Positions 1 through 7,375 of a stretch of DNA of 25,667 bases are shown piece by piece. Position numbers and translations under genes: made by a program. How positions within the stretch are numbered: position 1 is the first letter of the stretch; every line of letters begins with the position of its first letter. The stretch comes from UBA6987 sp045616945 (GTDB lineage: Bacteria; Bacillota; Clostridia; Lachnospirales; Lachnospiraceae). The notes below the pieces were generated by a model. That model was not told the DNA's origin and did not search any database. It worked only from the letters and a program-made list of their open reading frames with translations. The stretch lies in the NCBI GenBank assembly GCA_045616945.1, contig JAZLHR010000103.1:1-25667 (forward strand). The letters run 5' to 3'.

Positions 1-670
1 TGATGATGATCATATCATCCTTGGTATAATGGAAGCCGCCGAATTTGCGCTCCAGAGCTTTCAGCATCTGGTAAACAGGGCTGTAGTTATCGAAATCGTG
101 AAGGGGAATGGCATTCTGCACACGGGGATCGTGTGCATCAAAGGTGATTATATTGGAAACACCCATGTCGGAAAGTTCTTCCAGAACCATGGCGCAATCA
201 AGAGATTCACGATTGGTACGCTTGTGCTGACGGCTCTCATACACGAAAGGCATGATCACATTGATGCGGTGTGCGGAAGACATGGCAGCTGCCACGACAC
301 GCTTCAGATCCTGATAATGGTCATCCGGAGACATATAATGCGTCTGGCCGTACATGGAAAAGCTCTGGCTGTGGTTGGTCACATCCGTCAGAATAAACAC
401 ATCGCAGCCGCGGACGGAATCCTTCAGGACGGCTTTTCCTTCGCCCGAACCGAAGCGGGGGCAATGGACCTTCGTCAGGTAATTTTCCTTATCGTAATCC
501 CTGAACGCAATCGTACTGTCTTTGGAGCCGTAATTCTGCAGGTCGGACTGACGAAGCTCAACCACATTTTTGTTGGCGGCTTCCCCCAGCTGCGTGCAGT
601 TGTCCATCGCAATGATTTTCAAAGGAGCAATAGGAGAGCGGTTCCAGAAAAAATACTCTTGATTGATCAT
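1..670 (-). CDS. prs: Ribose-phosphate pyrophosphokinase (PRPP synthetase), 3' end cut by window
   Basis: Makes PRPP from ribose 5-phosphate and ATP in the cytosol, feeding purine, pyrimidine, His, Trp and NAD synthesis. The minus strand is open from ATG 668-670 to the window edge (223 residues seen; I expect about 380-390 in this clostridial type). The start has a GAGGTG ribosome site four bases upstream. Diagnostic segments are YESRQHKRTN (residues 144-153), matching the Prs RQ-K/R region, and FDAHDPRVQNAIP (177-189), which takes the place of the classical D-L-H-A-x-Q-I-Q-G-F-F metal/ATP loop. The N-terminal 70 residues are unlike classical Prs, so this is the divergent clostridial subfamily. 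It is divergent from the DUF512 gene with overlapping promoters. Family assignment is from motif recall; the C-terminal PRPP-binding loop lies outside the window. Confidence 0.85.
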   Translation of the reverse strand, partial: MINQEYFFWNRSPIAPLKIIAMDNCTQLGEAANKNVVELRQSDLQNYGSKDSTIAFRDYDKENYLTKVHCPRFGSGEGKAVLKDSVRGCDVFILTDVTNHSQSFSMYGQTHYMSPDDHYQDLKRVVAAAMSSAHRINVIMPFVYESRQHKRTNRESLDCAMVLEELSDMGVSNIITFDAHDPRVQNAIPLHDFDNYSPVYQMLKALERKFGGFHYTKDDMIII

Positions 671-730
671 GATTCACCTCTTTGCGAATTCAAAATCCCT
701 ATTTGCAAGTCTGTTAAAACTCACAGGGAA

Positions 731-759
731 ATACTAACACAAAAAGGTGGAAAAGACAA
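731..759 (-). promoter_or_regulatory. Predicted sigma-A promoter for prs
   Basis: On the minus strand TTGTCT (754-759) and TAGTAT (731-736) are separated by 17 bases, each 4/6 to consensus. Transcription would start near 724 and leave a leader of about 54 nt before the prs ATG. It lies inside the spacer region of the opposite-facing promoter at 748-776, so the two probably compete for polymerase. Confidence 0.45.
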
Positions 760-776
760 CGCAGATATGTTAGAAT
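748..776 (+). promoter_or_regulatory. Predicted extended -10 promoter for DUF512-der-plsY
   Basis: TAGAAT (771-776, 5/6 match) is preceded by TGT (768-770), giving a TGn extended -10. The -35 hexamer TGGAAA (748-753) is weaker (4/6) at a 17-base spacing. The leader to the ATG at 847 would be about 65 nt. Confidence 0.5.
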
Positions 777-846
777 ATGTCGGGTCTCGGTAAACTTTCA
801 CGTTAAGCCGGGCTCATCTCTTATTGGCGCCGGAAGGAAGCTTGCA

Positions 847-2205
847 ATGAAAAAACATTTGATAACCGGAGTCACCCCCGATAGTCCCGCCGTGAAAAGC
901 GGTCTGCGGGCCGGTGAATATCTTCTCGCCGTCAACGGCAGGCAGATCGAAGATGTTTTTGATTACGAATTTTTCTGCGCCGATACGGAGTTCACGCTGA
1001 CCGTGGAGGATGCTTCGGGCACGCAGCGGACTGTCACCGTCCGCAAGGAAGAATCGGAAGATACCGGCCTGCAGTTCGAAAACGGATTGATGGATGAATA
1101 CCGCAGCTGCTGCAACCGCTGCATTTTCTGCTTTATCGATCAGATGCCTCCGGGCATGCGGGATACCCTGTATTTCAAGGATGATGACTCTCGCCTGTCC
1201 TTTCTGCAGGGCAATTATATCACCCTGACCAATCTGAGCGAGAAGGATATACACCGCATCATTTCCTACCGCATGGAGCCGATCAACATCTCCGTGCATA
1301 CCACGGATCCGGAACTGCGCTGCAGGATGCTGCATAACCGATTCGCAGGCGATGCACTGAAAACGATCGACCGATTCTATGAAGCCGGGATCGAAATGAA
1401 CGGGCAGATTGTACTGTGTCCGGATGTAAACGATAAAGAACACCTGGACGAAACATTAGAGAAGCTTCTGGAATATCTTCCGGTGATGCAGAGCGTTTCG
1501 ATCGTCCCCGTAGGGCTGACCAGATTCCGGGAAGGGCTGACGCCTCTGCGCGGATTCACGTCCGAGGAAGCCGCAGCCGTGATCGATACCGCCGAACGCT
1601 GGCAGAAGGCCGCTATGGAAAAGGCCGGGACGCATTTTGTACATGCAAGCGACGAGTTTTATCTGCTGGCAGGCAGGGAATTGCCGGAGGAAGCTTCCTA
1701 TGACGGGTACCCGCAGCTGGAAAACGGCGTCGGGATGCTTCGTCTTTTCACGGATACGTTCCTGCAGGAACTGAAAGAGACCGTCTGGCCGCTGCGCCGC
1801 CGCAAGGTCACGGTCGCGACCGGCCTGCTGGCAGCGCCTGCGCTGCAGAAGCTGTGTGATATTCTGAAAAAGAAGATGCCCCGGATGGATATCCGGGTGA
1901 TCCCGATCCGCAATCGGTTTTTCGGGGAATCCATTACCGTTTCCGGTCTGATCACGGGGCAGGATCTGCTGGAGCAGCTGTCCGGCATTGAGCTCGGCAG
2001 CGAGCTGCTGATACCGAAAAACATGCTGAAGGCGGGAGAGAACATCTTTTTGGATGATATGACCCTCGAAGCCCTGCAGAAATCTCTCCGGGTACCGATC
2101 CGCCCCACAGAGGCAGACGGCGGGACCTTCCTCCGCGCACTGCTCGGAAAAGCCCCCCGAAAAACCGGTGTCAGCTTCCGTCCTTACGAAGGCGGCAGGG
2201 AATAA
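847..2205 (+). CDS. DUF512-family putative radical SAM protein with N-terminal PDZ
   Basis: Predicted 452-residue iron-sulfur protein of unknown reaction. The N-terminal 70 residues form a PDZ-like domain (GVTPDSPAVKSGLRAGEYLL, residues 8-27). A radical-SAM type cluster motif follows: C88-x3-C92-x2-C95 in the segment RSCCNRCIFCFIDQMPPG. The rest matches the C-terminal DUF512 region. These are the family's defining features (often annotated as TIGR03279). The ribosome site GGAAGGAAG sits at 832-840. The stop is nine bases before der, and those nine bases carry the der ribosome site, so the two are co-transcribed. The pairing with der is widely conserved in Clostridia and hints at a link to ribosome or RNA biology, but the substrate is not known. 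Confidence 0.92.
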   Translation: MKKHLITGVTPDSPAVKSGLRAGEYLLAVNGRQIEDVFDYEFFCADTEFTLTVEDASGTQRTVTVRKEESEDTGLQFENGLMDEYRSCCNRCIFCFIDQMPPGMRDTLYFKDDDSRLSFLQGNYITLTNLSEKDIHRIISYRMEPINISVHTTDPELRCRMLHNRFAGDALKTIDRFYEAGIEMNGQIVLCPDVNDKEHLDETLEKLLEYLPVMQSVSIVPVGLTRFREGLTPLRGFTSEEAAAVIDTAERWQKAAMEKAGTHFVHASDEFYLLAGRELPEEASYDGYPQLENGVGMLRLFTDTFLQELKETVWPLRRRKVTVATGLLAAPALQKLCDILKKKMPRMDIRVIPIRNRFFGESITVSGLITGQDLLEQLSGIELGSELLIPKNMLKAGENIFLDDMTLEALQKSLRVPIRPTEADGGTFLRALLGKAPRKTGVSFRPYEGGRE

Positions 2206-2214
2206 GGAGATACT

Positions 2215-3549
2215 ATGAGCAAACCCATTGTAGCGATAGTCGGAAGGCCGAATGTCGGAAAATCCACCCTTTTCAACGTTCTGGCCGGTGACAGGATCTC
2301 TATTGTACAGGATACGCCCGGTGTGACGCGTGACAGGATCTACGCGGACTGCACCTGGCTGAATATGCAGTTCACGCTGATCGACACGGGCGGTATCGAA
2401 CCTGACAGTGACGATGTCATATTGAAACAGATGCGTGAACAGGCAGAGATCGCTGTAGAGACCTCGGATGTCATCATCTTCATGACGGATGTGCGCGAAG
2501 GTCTGGTGGAAGCCGACCGGCGTGTGGCTGAGATGCTTCGCCGCTCCGGCAAACCGATCGTCCTGTGCGTCAATAAAGTCGATAATTTTGCCAAATTCTC
2601 GAACGACGTATTCGAATTCTATAATCTCGGCCTGGGGGATCCGGTCTCGGTATCTGCCTCCGAACGTCTGGGACTGGGCGATCTGCTGGAGGAGGTCAGC
2701 CGCTACTTCAAGAGTGCTCCCGAGGCGGATGAAGAGGATGACCGCCCCCGCATCGCCATCGTCGGCAAGCCGAATGTAGGCAAGTCTTCCATCGTCAACC
2801 GTATGGCCGGGCAGAATCGCGTCATCGTATCCGATATCGCCGGAACGACCCGCGACGCCATCGATACGGTGGTTCACTATAATAAGCATGAATATATCCT
2901 CATCGACACAGCCGGCCTCCGCCGCAAGAATAAGATCAAGGAGGATATCGAGCGCTTCAGCATCATCCGTGCCGTATCCGCCATCGAGCGTGCGGATGTC
3001 GTATTATTGGTGATCGACGCCGCAGAGGGCGTGACCGAACAGGACGCCAAGATCGCGGGCATCGCCCACGAACGCGACAAGGGCCTGCTGGTCGTCGTCA
3101 ACAAATGGGATCTGGTGCAGAAAACGAATAAGACGATGGGAGAGTACAAGAAGAAGATCCGCGAAGTCTTATCCTTTGTCCCTTATGCGGATATCATCTT
3201 TGTATCGGCTCTTTCCGGGCAGCGCCTCAGCAACATCTTCGAGGACGTGGACGTGATCATTTCCAACCGGAACATGCGCATCTCCACAGGCGTCCTGAAC
3301 GAGATCATCACGCAGGCGACCGCGCTGAAGCAGCCGCCCTCCGACAAAGGGCGCGTACTCCGGATCTATTATGCGACGCAGGTGGCCGTCGGTCCGCCGA
3401 CCTTCGTTTTCTTCGTGAATGACAAAAAGCTGATGCATTTTTCCTACGAGAGATATCTGGAAAATCAGATCCGTGAGGCCTTCGGATTCTACGGAACAAG
3501 CATAAAAATCATTCTCCGGGAAAGGAACGAAAAGGAACAAAACGTATGA
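2215..3549 (+). CDS. der: Ribosome biogenesis GTPase Der (EngA)
   Basis: Essential tandem-domain GTPase that acts on the 50S subunit during late assembly. Two complete G domains are visible in 444 residues. Domain 1 has GRPNVGKST (10-18), DTGG (57-60) and NKVD (120-123). An acidic linker (about 168-178) leads to domain 2 with GKPNVGKSS (184-192), DTAG (231-234) and NKWD (296-299). A C-terminal KH-like domain begins near residue 350. Length and motif order are normal for the family. AAGGAG lies six bases before the ATG. The stop overlaps the plsY start in an ATGA junction, which suggests translational coupling. Confidence 0.98.
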   Translation: MSKPIVAIVGRPNVGKSTLFNVLAGDRISIVQDTPGVTRDRIYADCTWLNMQFTLIDTGGIEPDSDDVILKQMREQAEIAVETSDVIIFMTDVREGLVEADRRVAEMLRRSGKPIVLCVNKVDNFAKFSNDVFEFYNLGLGDPVSVSASERLGLGDLLEEVSRYFKSAPEADEEDDRPRIAIVGKPNVGKSSIVNRMAGQNRVIVSDIAGTTRDAIDTVVHYNKHEYILIDTAGLRRKNKIKEDIERFSIIRAVSAIERADVVLLVIDAAEGVTEQDAKIAGIAHERDKGLLVVVNKWDLVQKTNKTMGEYKKKIREVLSFVPYADIIFVSALSGQRLSNIFEDVDVIISNRNMRISTGVLNEIITQATALKQPPSDKGRVLRIYYATQVAVGPPTFVFFVNDKKLMHFSYERYLENQIREAFGFYGTSIKIILRERNEKEQNV

Positions 3550-4190
3550 TCAGACTGGGCTGTTTACTTATCGGTTATCTGTTTGGATGTTTTCAGACAA
3601 GCTATCTGTATTGCAAAAAGCACGGTGTGGATATTCGCAAAGAAGGCAGCGGCAACGCAGGCACGAACAATACGCTGCGGGTCATGGGCTGGAAAGCCGG
3701 AGCGATCGTGTTCATCGGCGATCTGCTGAAAATGGTCGCGGCCATTCTTGTCACGCGGCTTATTTTTGAAACGGAAGGCGGCGCCAACCGTACCCTTTTA
3801 ATGGTTTATACGGCCCTGGGCGTGGTACTGGGACACGATTTTCCTTTTTATCTCGGTTTTCGAGGCGGAAAAGGGATCGCATCTTCCGGCGGACTGGCAC
3901 TGATGCTGGATTGGCGCATTGCAATCGCGGCAGCCGTGAGCTTTTTCGGGCTCGGTTTTCTTACAAAATATGTTTCCGTCGGCTCACTTTCCATGATGGC
4001 AGTCAAATTTTTCCTGTTCATTATTTTGTCTGAATGTGGTATGATATCCGTTACAGGTCTTTCCCGCTGGGAAGCCTATGCGGTTCTGCTGTTTTTGCTG
4101 CTGCTGGCTCTCTGGCAGCACAGAGCCAATCTTTCCCGTCTGATACACGGCAAAGAGAACAAATTCCATATCGGCGGACGGAAGCAGTAA
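3546..4190 (+). CDS. plsY: Acyl-phosphate:glycerol-3-phosphate acyltransferase PlsY
   Basis: Integral membrane enzyme that moves an acyl group from acyl-phosphate to glycerol 3-phosphate, the first step of phospholipid synthesis in most Gram-positives. It has 214 residues with several hydrophobic spans. The three family motifs are visible: GSGNAGTNN (34-42, loop 1, commonly GSGNxGATN), GHDFPFYLGFRGGKGIAS (96-113), and the C-terminal QHRANLSRLIHGKE (181-194). The start overlaps the der stop by four bases. The frequent next gene, gpsA, which makes the glycerol 3-phosphate substrate, does not follow here; IMP dehydrogenase does. Confidence 0.95.
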   Translation: MIRLGCLLIGYLFGCFQTSYLYCKKHGVDIRKEGSGNAGTNNTLRVMGWKAGAIVFIGDLLKMVAAILVTRLIFETEGGANRTLLMVYTALGVVLGHDFPFYLGFRGGKGIASSGGLALMLDWRIAIAAAVSFFGLGFLTKYVSVGSLSMMAVKFFLFIILSECGMISVTGLSRWEAYAVLLFLLLLALWQHRANLSRLIHGKENKFHIGGRKQ

Positions 4191-4214
4191 CAGGACGCCG
4201 GAACACACATCATC

Positions 4215-4229
4215 GCAGACATCGTCTGC
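4215..4229 (+). other. Short inverted repeat between plsY and guaB
   Basis: GCAGAC-ATC-GTCTGC is a perfect 6-bp stem with a three-base loop, 25 bases after the plsY stop. The downstream sequence is only moderately T-rich. It may be a weak terminator or attenuator separating the der-plsY unit from guaB; I see no clear promoter in the remaining 31 bases before guaB. Confidence 0.3.
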
Positions 4230-4260
4230 ATTCCTAAATATTTTACCCCAGGAGGCTGTC

Positions 4261-5769
4261 ATGGCAACATTTATTCAGGAACCGGCACATACCTTTAACG
4301 AGTATCTTTTGATTCCCGGATATTCGTCCTCTGAATGCATTCCCGCGAATGTATCGCTTCGTACCCCGCTGGTGAAATACCGCAAAGGGGAAGAAGAGTG
4401 CCCTATTACGATGAACATTCCCATGGTTTCCGCAATCATGCAATCCGTATCCGGCGACAGGCTGGCTGTTGCTCTGGCCATGGAAGGCGGTGTATCTTTT
4501 ATTTACGGTTCTCAGACGATCGAGCAGGAAGCTGCGATGGTCAAACGCGCAAAAAGCTACAAGGCCGGCTTCGTCAAGAGCGATTCCAATGTAAAGCCCG
4601 ATGATACGATGGCCGATGTCGTAAAGCTGACAGCCAGGACCGGACATTCCACCATCGCCGTAACGGAAGACGGAACGCCCGAAGGAAAGCTGGTCGGTAT
4701 CGTTACCAGCCGTGACTACCGCGTCAGCCGCATGAATATGGATACTCCCGTCAAGGATTTCATGACTCCGTTCGAGAAGCTGGTATGGGCCAAGGAAGGC
4801 ACTTCCCTGAAAGAAGCCAACGACATCATCTGGGACCATAAGCTCAATTCCCTGCCCATCATTTCCGAAGACGGCAGCCTTTGCTATATCGTATTCCGCA
4901 AGGACTATGATTCCCATAAGCAGAATCCGATGGAACTGCTGGATCACACCAAACGCTATGTTGTCGGTGCCGGCATCAATACCCGTGACTATGCGGAACG
5001 TGTGCCTGCCCTGCTGGCAGCCGGTGCGGATGTGCTCTGCATCGATTCTTCGGAAGGATTTTCCGAGTGGCAGAAGAGGACTCTGGGCTGGATCCGTGAA
5101 AACTACGGCGATACCGTCAAGGTCGGTGCCGGCAACGTGGTCGATGCCGAGGGCTTCCGCTTTTTAGCAAACTGCGGCGCGGATTTCGTCAAAGTAGGTA
5201 TCGGCGGCGGCTCCATCTGCATTACCAGAGAAACAAAGGGCATCGGACGCGGCCAGGCAACGGCAGTCATCGAAGTATGCCAGGAACGCGATAAATATTT
5301 CAAAGAGACCGGTATCTACATTCCCGTATGCTCCGACGGCGGCATCGTATTTGACCATCATATTACGCTGGCCCTGGCAATGGGAGCCGATTTCGTAATG
5401 CTCGGCCGTTATTTTGCCCGCTTCGACGAAAGCCCCAGCAATAAGGTCAGCGTAGGCGGCACTTATTACAAGGAATACTGGGGTGAAGGTTCTGCCAGAG
5501 CCCGCAACTGGCAGCGCTACGATCTGCGCGGCAAGAGCAAGCTTTCCTTCGAAGAAGGCGTCGATTCTTACGTACCCTATGCTGGCTCGCTGAAAGATAA
5601 TGTGGGTCTGACCCTCAGCAAAGTCCGCTCTACAATGTGCAACTGCGGTGCCTTATCCATTCCGGAGCTGCAGGAAAAAGCCAAGCTGACATTGGTTTCT
5701 CAAACCAGTATCATCGAGGGCGGTGCTCACGACGTATTGCTGAAAGATAAGAGCGCAATGAAGCAATAA
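4261..5769 (+). CDS. guaB: IMP dehydrogenase (clostridial 500-residue type, with CBS domains)
   Basis: Oxidises IMP to XMP with NAD+, the committed step to GMP. The protein has 502 residues: an N-terminal barrel portion (NEYLLIPGYSS from residue 13, then PMVSAIMQSVSGD at 54-66), a CBS pair at about 105-220, and the rest of the barrel. The catalytic cysteine is C320 in KVGIGGGSICITRE (311-324). A distal flap region (about 410-450) contains RARNWQRYD and EEGVDSYVPYAG. Presence of CBS domains and the EGV...VPYAG segment argues for IMPDH rather than GMP reductase. The catalytic loop and flap differ from classical GuaB (GPGSICTTR), which fits a distinct subclass seen in Lachnospiraceae. The ribosome site AGGAGG is close to consensus. 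Confidence 0.9.
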   Translation: MATFIQEPAHTFNEYLLIPGYSSSECIPANVSLRTPLVKYRKGEEECPITMNIPMVSAIMQSVSGDRLAVALAMEGGVSFIYGSQTIEQEAAMVKRAKSYKAGFVKSDSNVKPDDTMADVVKLTARTGHSTIAVTEDGTPEGKLVGIVTSRDYRVSRMNMDTPVKDFMTPFEKLVWAKEGTSLKEANDIIWDHKLNSLPIISEDGSLCYIVFRKDYDSHKQNPMELLDHTKRYVVGAGINTRDYAERVPALLAAGADVLCIDSSEGFSEWQKRTLGWIRENYGDTVKVGAGNVVDAEGFRFLANCGADFVKVGIGGGSICITRETKGIGRGQATAVIEVCQERDKYFKETGIYIPVCSDGGIVFDHHITLALAMGADFVMLGRYFARFDESPSNKVSVGGTYYKEYWGEGSARARNWQRYDLRGKSKLSFEEGVDSYVPYAGSLKDNVGLTLSKVRSTMCNCGALSIPELQEKAKLTLVSQTSIIEGGAHDVLLKDKSAMKQ

Positions 5770-5781
5770 TAGATTATTAAA

Positions 5782-5817
5782 TACCGGGGCTGTACGGATC
5801 AACGTATGGTCCCGGTA
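5782..5817 (+). other. Bulged hairpin downstream of guaB
   Basis: TACCGGG (5782-5788) pairs with CCCGGTA (5811-5817), and an inner TACG (5793-5796) pairs with CGTA (5803-5806). No T-run follows (AAATGG), so this is not a standard intrinsic terminator. It may be an RNA-processing or stability element between guaB and the small gene that follows, which are probably co-transcribed. Confidence 0.3.
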
Positions 5818-5877
5818 AATGGTTCGGAGCATATCCGTCAACTATGCGCGAAATACATATCTCGCAAAAGGAGCAGC

Positions 5878-6081
5878 ATGGACAAAGGTCAAGAGAAACC
5901 TACTGTGGAAGGGAATTGCGAAAGCTGCCTGAATTACGAATATGATGAGGAATATGAATGTTACAGCTGTATCATGGACCTGGACGAAGACGAAATGCGC
6001 CTTTTTCTGCAGGGAAGCTTCAAAGCCTGCCCATATTACAGATTTGACAATGAATATTCGATCGTCAATAAACAGATTTGA
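5878..6081 (+). CDS. Small Cys-rich protein, DUF6472-type
   Basis: A 67-residue protein too small for most surveys. The start chosen is ATG 5878, because AAAGGAG sits five bases upstream (about 5867-5873); a longer in-frame ATG at 5806 has no ribosome site. It has C14-x2-C17, C28-x2-C31 and C51, with many acidic residues between (DLDEDEMRLFLQGSF). The paired CxxC knuckles suggest a small zinc- or iron-binding fold, which is inference. The pattern CxxC-NYxYDEEY-...-LDEDEM-...-FKxCPYYRxDxEY matches my memory of DUF6472, a family of unknown function in Lachnospiraceae. It has no signal peptide or membrane span. It lies 108 bases after guaB on the same strand. Confidence 0.8.
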   Translation: MDKGQEKPTVEGNCESCLNYEYDEEYECYSCIMDLDEDEMRLFLQGSFKACPYYRFDNEYSIVNKQI

Positions 6082-6197
6082 TCCGCAGCAAAGCATATTG
6101 ATGCACGGATAAGGTATGTGCGGATATACGCACGGGCATTGATCGGCTGCAAAACAAATGGATAAAGCGAGTTATACGTAAAGTTAGAAATGAGCCG

Positions 6198-6482
6198 CTG
6201 CAAAGCCTTTTATGATTGCATGACCGTAGTTTAAATGAATGTGTTGATGTGTGCCTCTGCAAAGCCGTATATAGTTGTTTGATCGAAACTTTACGAATGT
6301 GTTGGGCGTGACACAACGCAGCATTATATGATTGTATAACCAAACTTTAACGAATGTGTTGGGGCTGTGTCTCAAGCACGTCCTTTATGATAAATTAACC
6401 ATAACTTTAACGAATGTGTTGGAGCTGTGCCTCAAGCACAGCCCCAACACTTCGTTAAAGTTGACTTTTGCGAATAGATGGG
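6198..6482. repeat. Degenerate tandem repeats, about 59-bp period
   Basis: The core GAATGTGTTG occurs at 6237-6246, 6295-6304, 6352-6361 and 6412-6421, spaced 58, 57 and 60 bases. Each core is preceded by a decaying form of AAACTTTAACGAAT. Between cores the units also resemble each other: CTGCAAAGCC at 6198-6207 and 6257-6266, and CTCAAGCAC at 6371-6379 and 6431-6439, each followed by an AT-rich stretch of the type TTTATGATTG. The last unit is closed by an inverted copy of the core (6436-6462). A further weak direct copy, ACTTTTGCGAATAGATGGG, is at 6464-6482. Similarity decreases leftward into 6085-6190. No credible gene overlaps. This accounts for most of the 461-base gene-free stretch 6082-6542. 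Confidence 0.7.
6403..6462. repeat. Long palindrome closing the repeat array
   Basis: The left arm 6403-6430 and right arm 6436-6462 pair over 26 bp, with one bulged T (at about 6415) and one A/C mismatch, around the five-base loop CTCAA. The apical half is GGAGCTGTGC/GCACAGCCCC. Downstream on the plus strand comes GACTTTTGCG, only a short T-run, so it could terminate transcription coming from guaB and the small gene. Its length and its relation to the tandem units fit a palindromic repeat element better than an ordinary terminator. Confidence 0.7.
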
Positions 6483-6542
6483 TTTCCGGATTTTAGGCTC
6501 TTCTGCGGGGATCCGGATCGAATTTTAAGGGATCGGTGAAAT

Positions 6543-7280
6543 ATGGACTTACAGCGACTTATGAGTTTAGTACGCAAAGCAGCCGACGATTACGGAATGA
6601 TCGAGGACGGTGGCCGTATCGCCGTAGGCATTTCCGGCGGGAAAGACAGTCTGACGCTGCTGTATGCATTGCACGGACTGCAGCGATTTTATCCGAAGCA
6701 GTTCACATTGCAGGCAATTACGGTGGATCTGGGCTTTCCGGAAGCAAAAGAAGGCCTGAAGCCCATCGCGGCATTATGTGAATCGATGGAAGTCCCTTAT
6801 CAGATCGTGCCTTCCGAAATCGGCGAAGTCGTATTCAATATCCGCAAGGAAGCCAATCCCTGTTCCCTTTGCTCCAAATTAAGAAAAGGCGCCTTCAATA
6901 CCGCCGCTAAGGAATTCGGCTGCAATAAGGTCGCATATGCACATCATAAATACGATATGGTGGAAACAGCCCTGATGTCGCTGCTCTACGAAAGCCGTTT
7001 CCACAGCTTCTCTCCCGTCACCTATCTGGACCGGATGGACCTCACGGTGATCCGCCCCATGATGTATGTCGATGAACCGGATATCATCGGCTTCATGCGC
7101 CAATATCAGCTGCCCGTGTTCAAAAATCCCTGCCCGGCGGACGGCAATACGAAACGGGAATACATGAAAAAGCTTCTCACACAGCTTAATGACGAAAATC
7201 CGGGCGCCCGCGAGCATATTTTCTCCGCAATAATAAACGGAAATATCCCCGGCTGGCCGGAGAAAGTGACCGATAGATAA
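6543..7280 (+). CDS. TtcA-family tRNA thiolation protein (PP-loop ATPase)
   Basis: Predicted ATP-dependent, iron-sulfur tRNA sulfurtransferase; TtcA makes 2-thiocytidine at position 32. In 245 residues the PP-loop SGGKDS is at 31-36, the cysteine pair CSLC at C107/C110 is followed by SKLRKG, and a third cysteine C197 sits in FKNPCPADGNTKRE. One CxxC plus a distal cysteine is the [4Fe-4S] pattern of the TtcA/TtuA class and separates it from TilS. It could modify another tRNA position; Gram-positives carry several paralogues, so I give no symbol. The start has GGTGA close upstream and AAGGGA ten bases upstream, a weak arrangement. No clear promoter is visible; transcription may start in the repeat block. 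Confidence 0.88.
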   Translation: MDLQRLMSLVRKAADDYGMIEDGGRIAVGISGGKDSLTLLYALHGLQRFYPKQFTLQAITVDLGFPEAKEGLKPIAALCESMEVPYQIVPSEIGEVVFNIRKEANPCSLCSKLRKGAFNTAAKEFGCNKVAYAHHKYDMVETALMSLLYESRFHSFSPVTYLDRMDLTVIRPMMYVDEPDIIGFMRQYQLPVFKNPCPADGNTKREYMKKLLTQLNDENPGAREHIFSAIINGNIPGWPEKVTDR

Positions 7281-7287
7281 CGGCCTC

Positions 7288-7315
7288 TTGCAAATAATTC
7301 GCGAAGTGTTATAAT
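7288..7315 (+). promoter_or_regulatory. Strong promoter for the tyrosine recombinase gene
   Basis: TTGCAA (7288-7293), a 16-base spacer, and a perfect TATAAT (7310-7315) with TGT extension (7307-7309). The hexamer TTCGCG occurs at 7298-7303 (as part of palindromic TTCGCGAA) and again at 7319-7324, 21 bases apart on either side of the -10, which is suitable for a repressor or activator binding on one DNA face. Confidence 0.65.
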
Positions 7316-7375
7316 GATTTCGCGCATAGTTGACCGTATATCCGGCACTTTGCAGCTGTTTTAATGAGGTAAATC

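Noticed and set aside
29..793. Plus-strand open frame of 254 codons
   Set aside because: It is the antisense shadow of the prs gene, whose recognisable protein lies on the minus strand.
5782..5817. Intrinsic terminator of guaB
   Set aside because: The stem is bulged and no T-run follows on the plus strand; it is listed only as a hairpin.
6065..6375. Minus-strand open frames over the repeat block
   Set aside because: They simply translate the repeat (recurring NTFVK-like strings), have no ribosome sites and match no family.
6198..6482. CRISPR array
   Set aside because: The cores are degenerate, the inter-core sequences resemble one another instead of being unique, and no cas genes are nearby.
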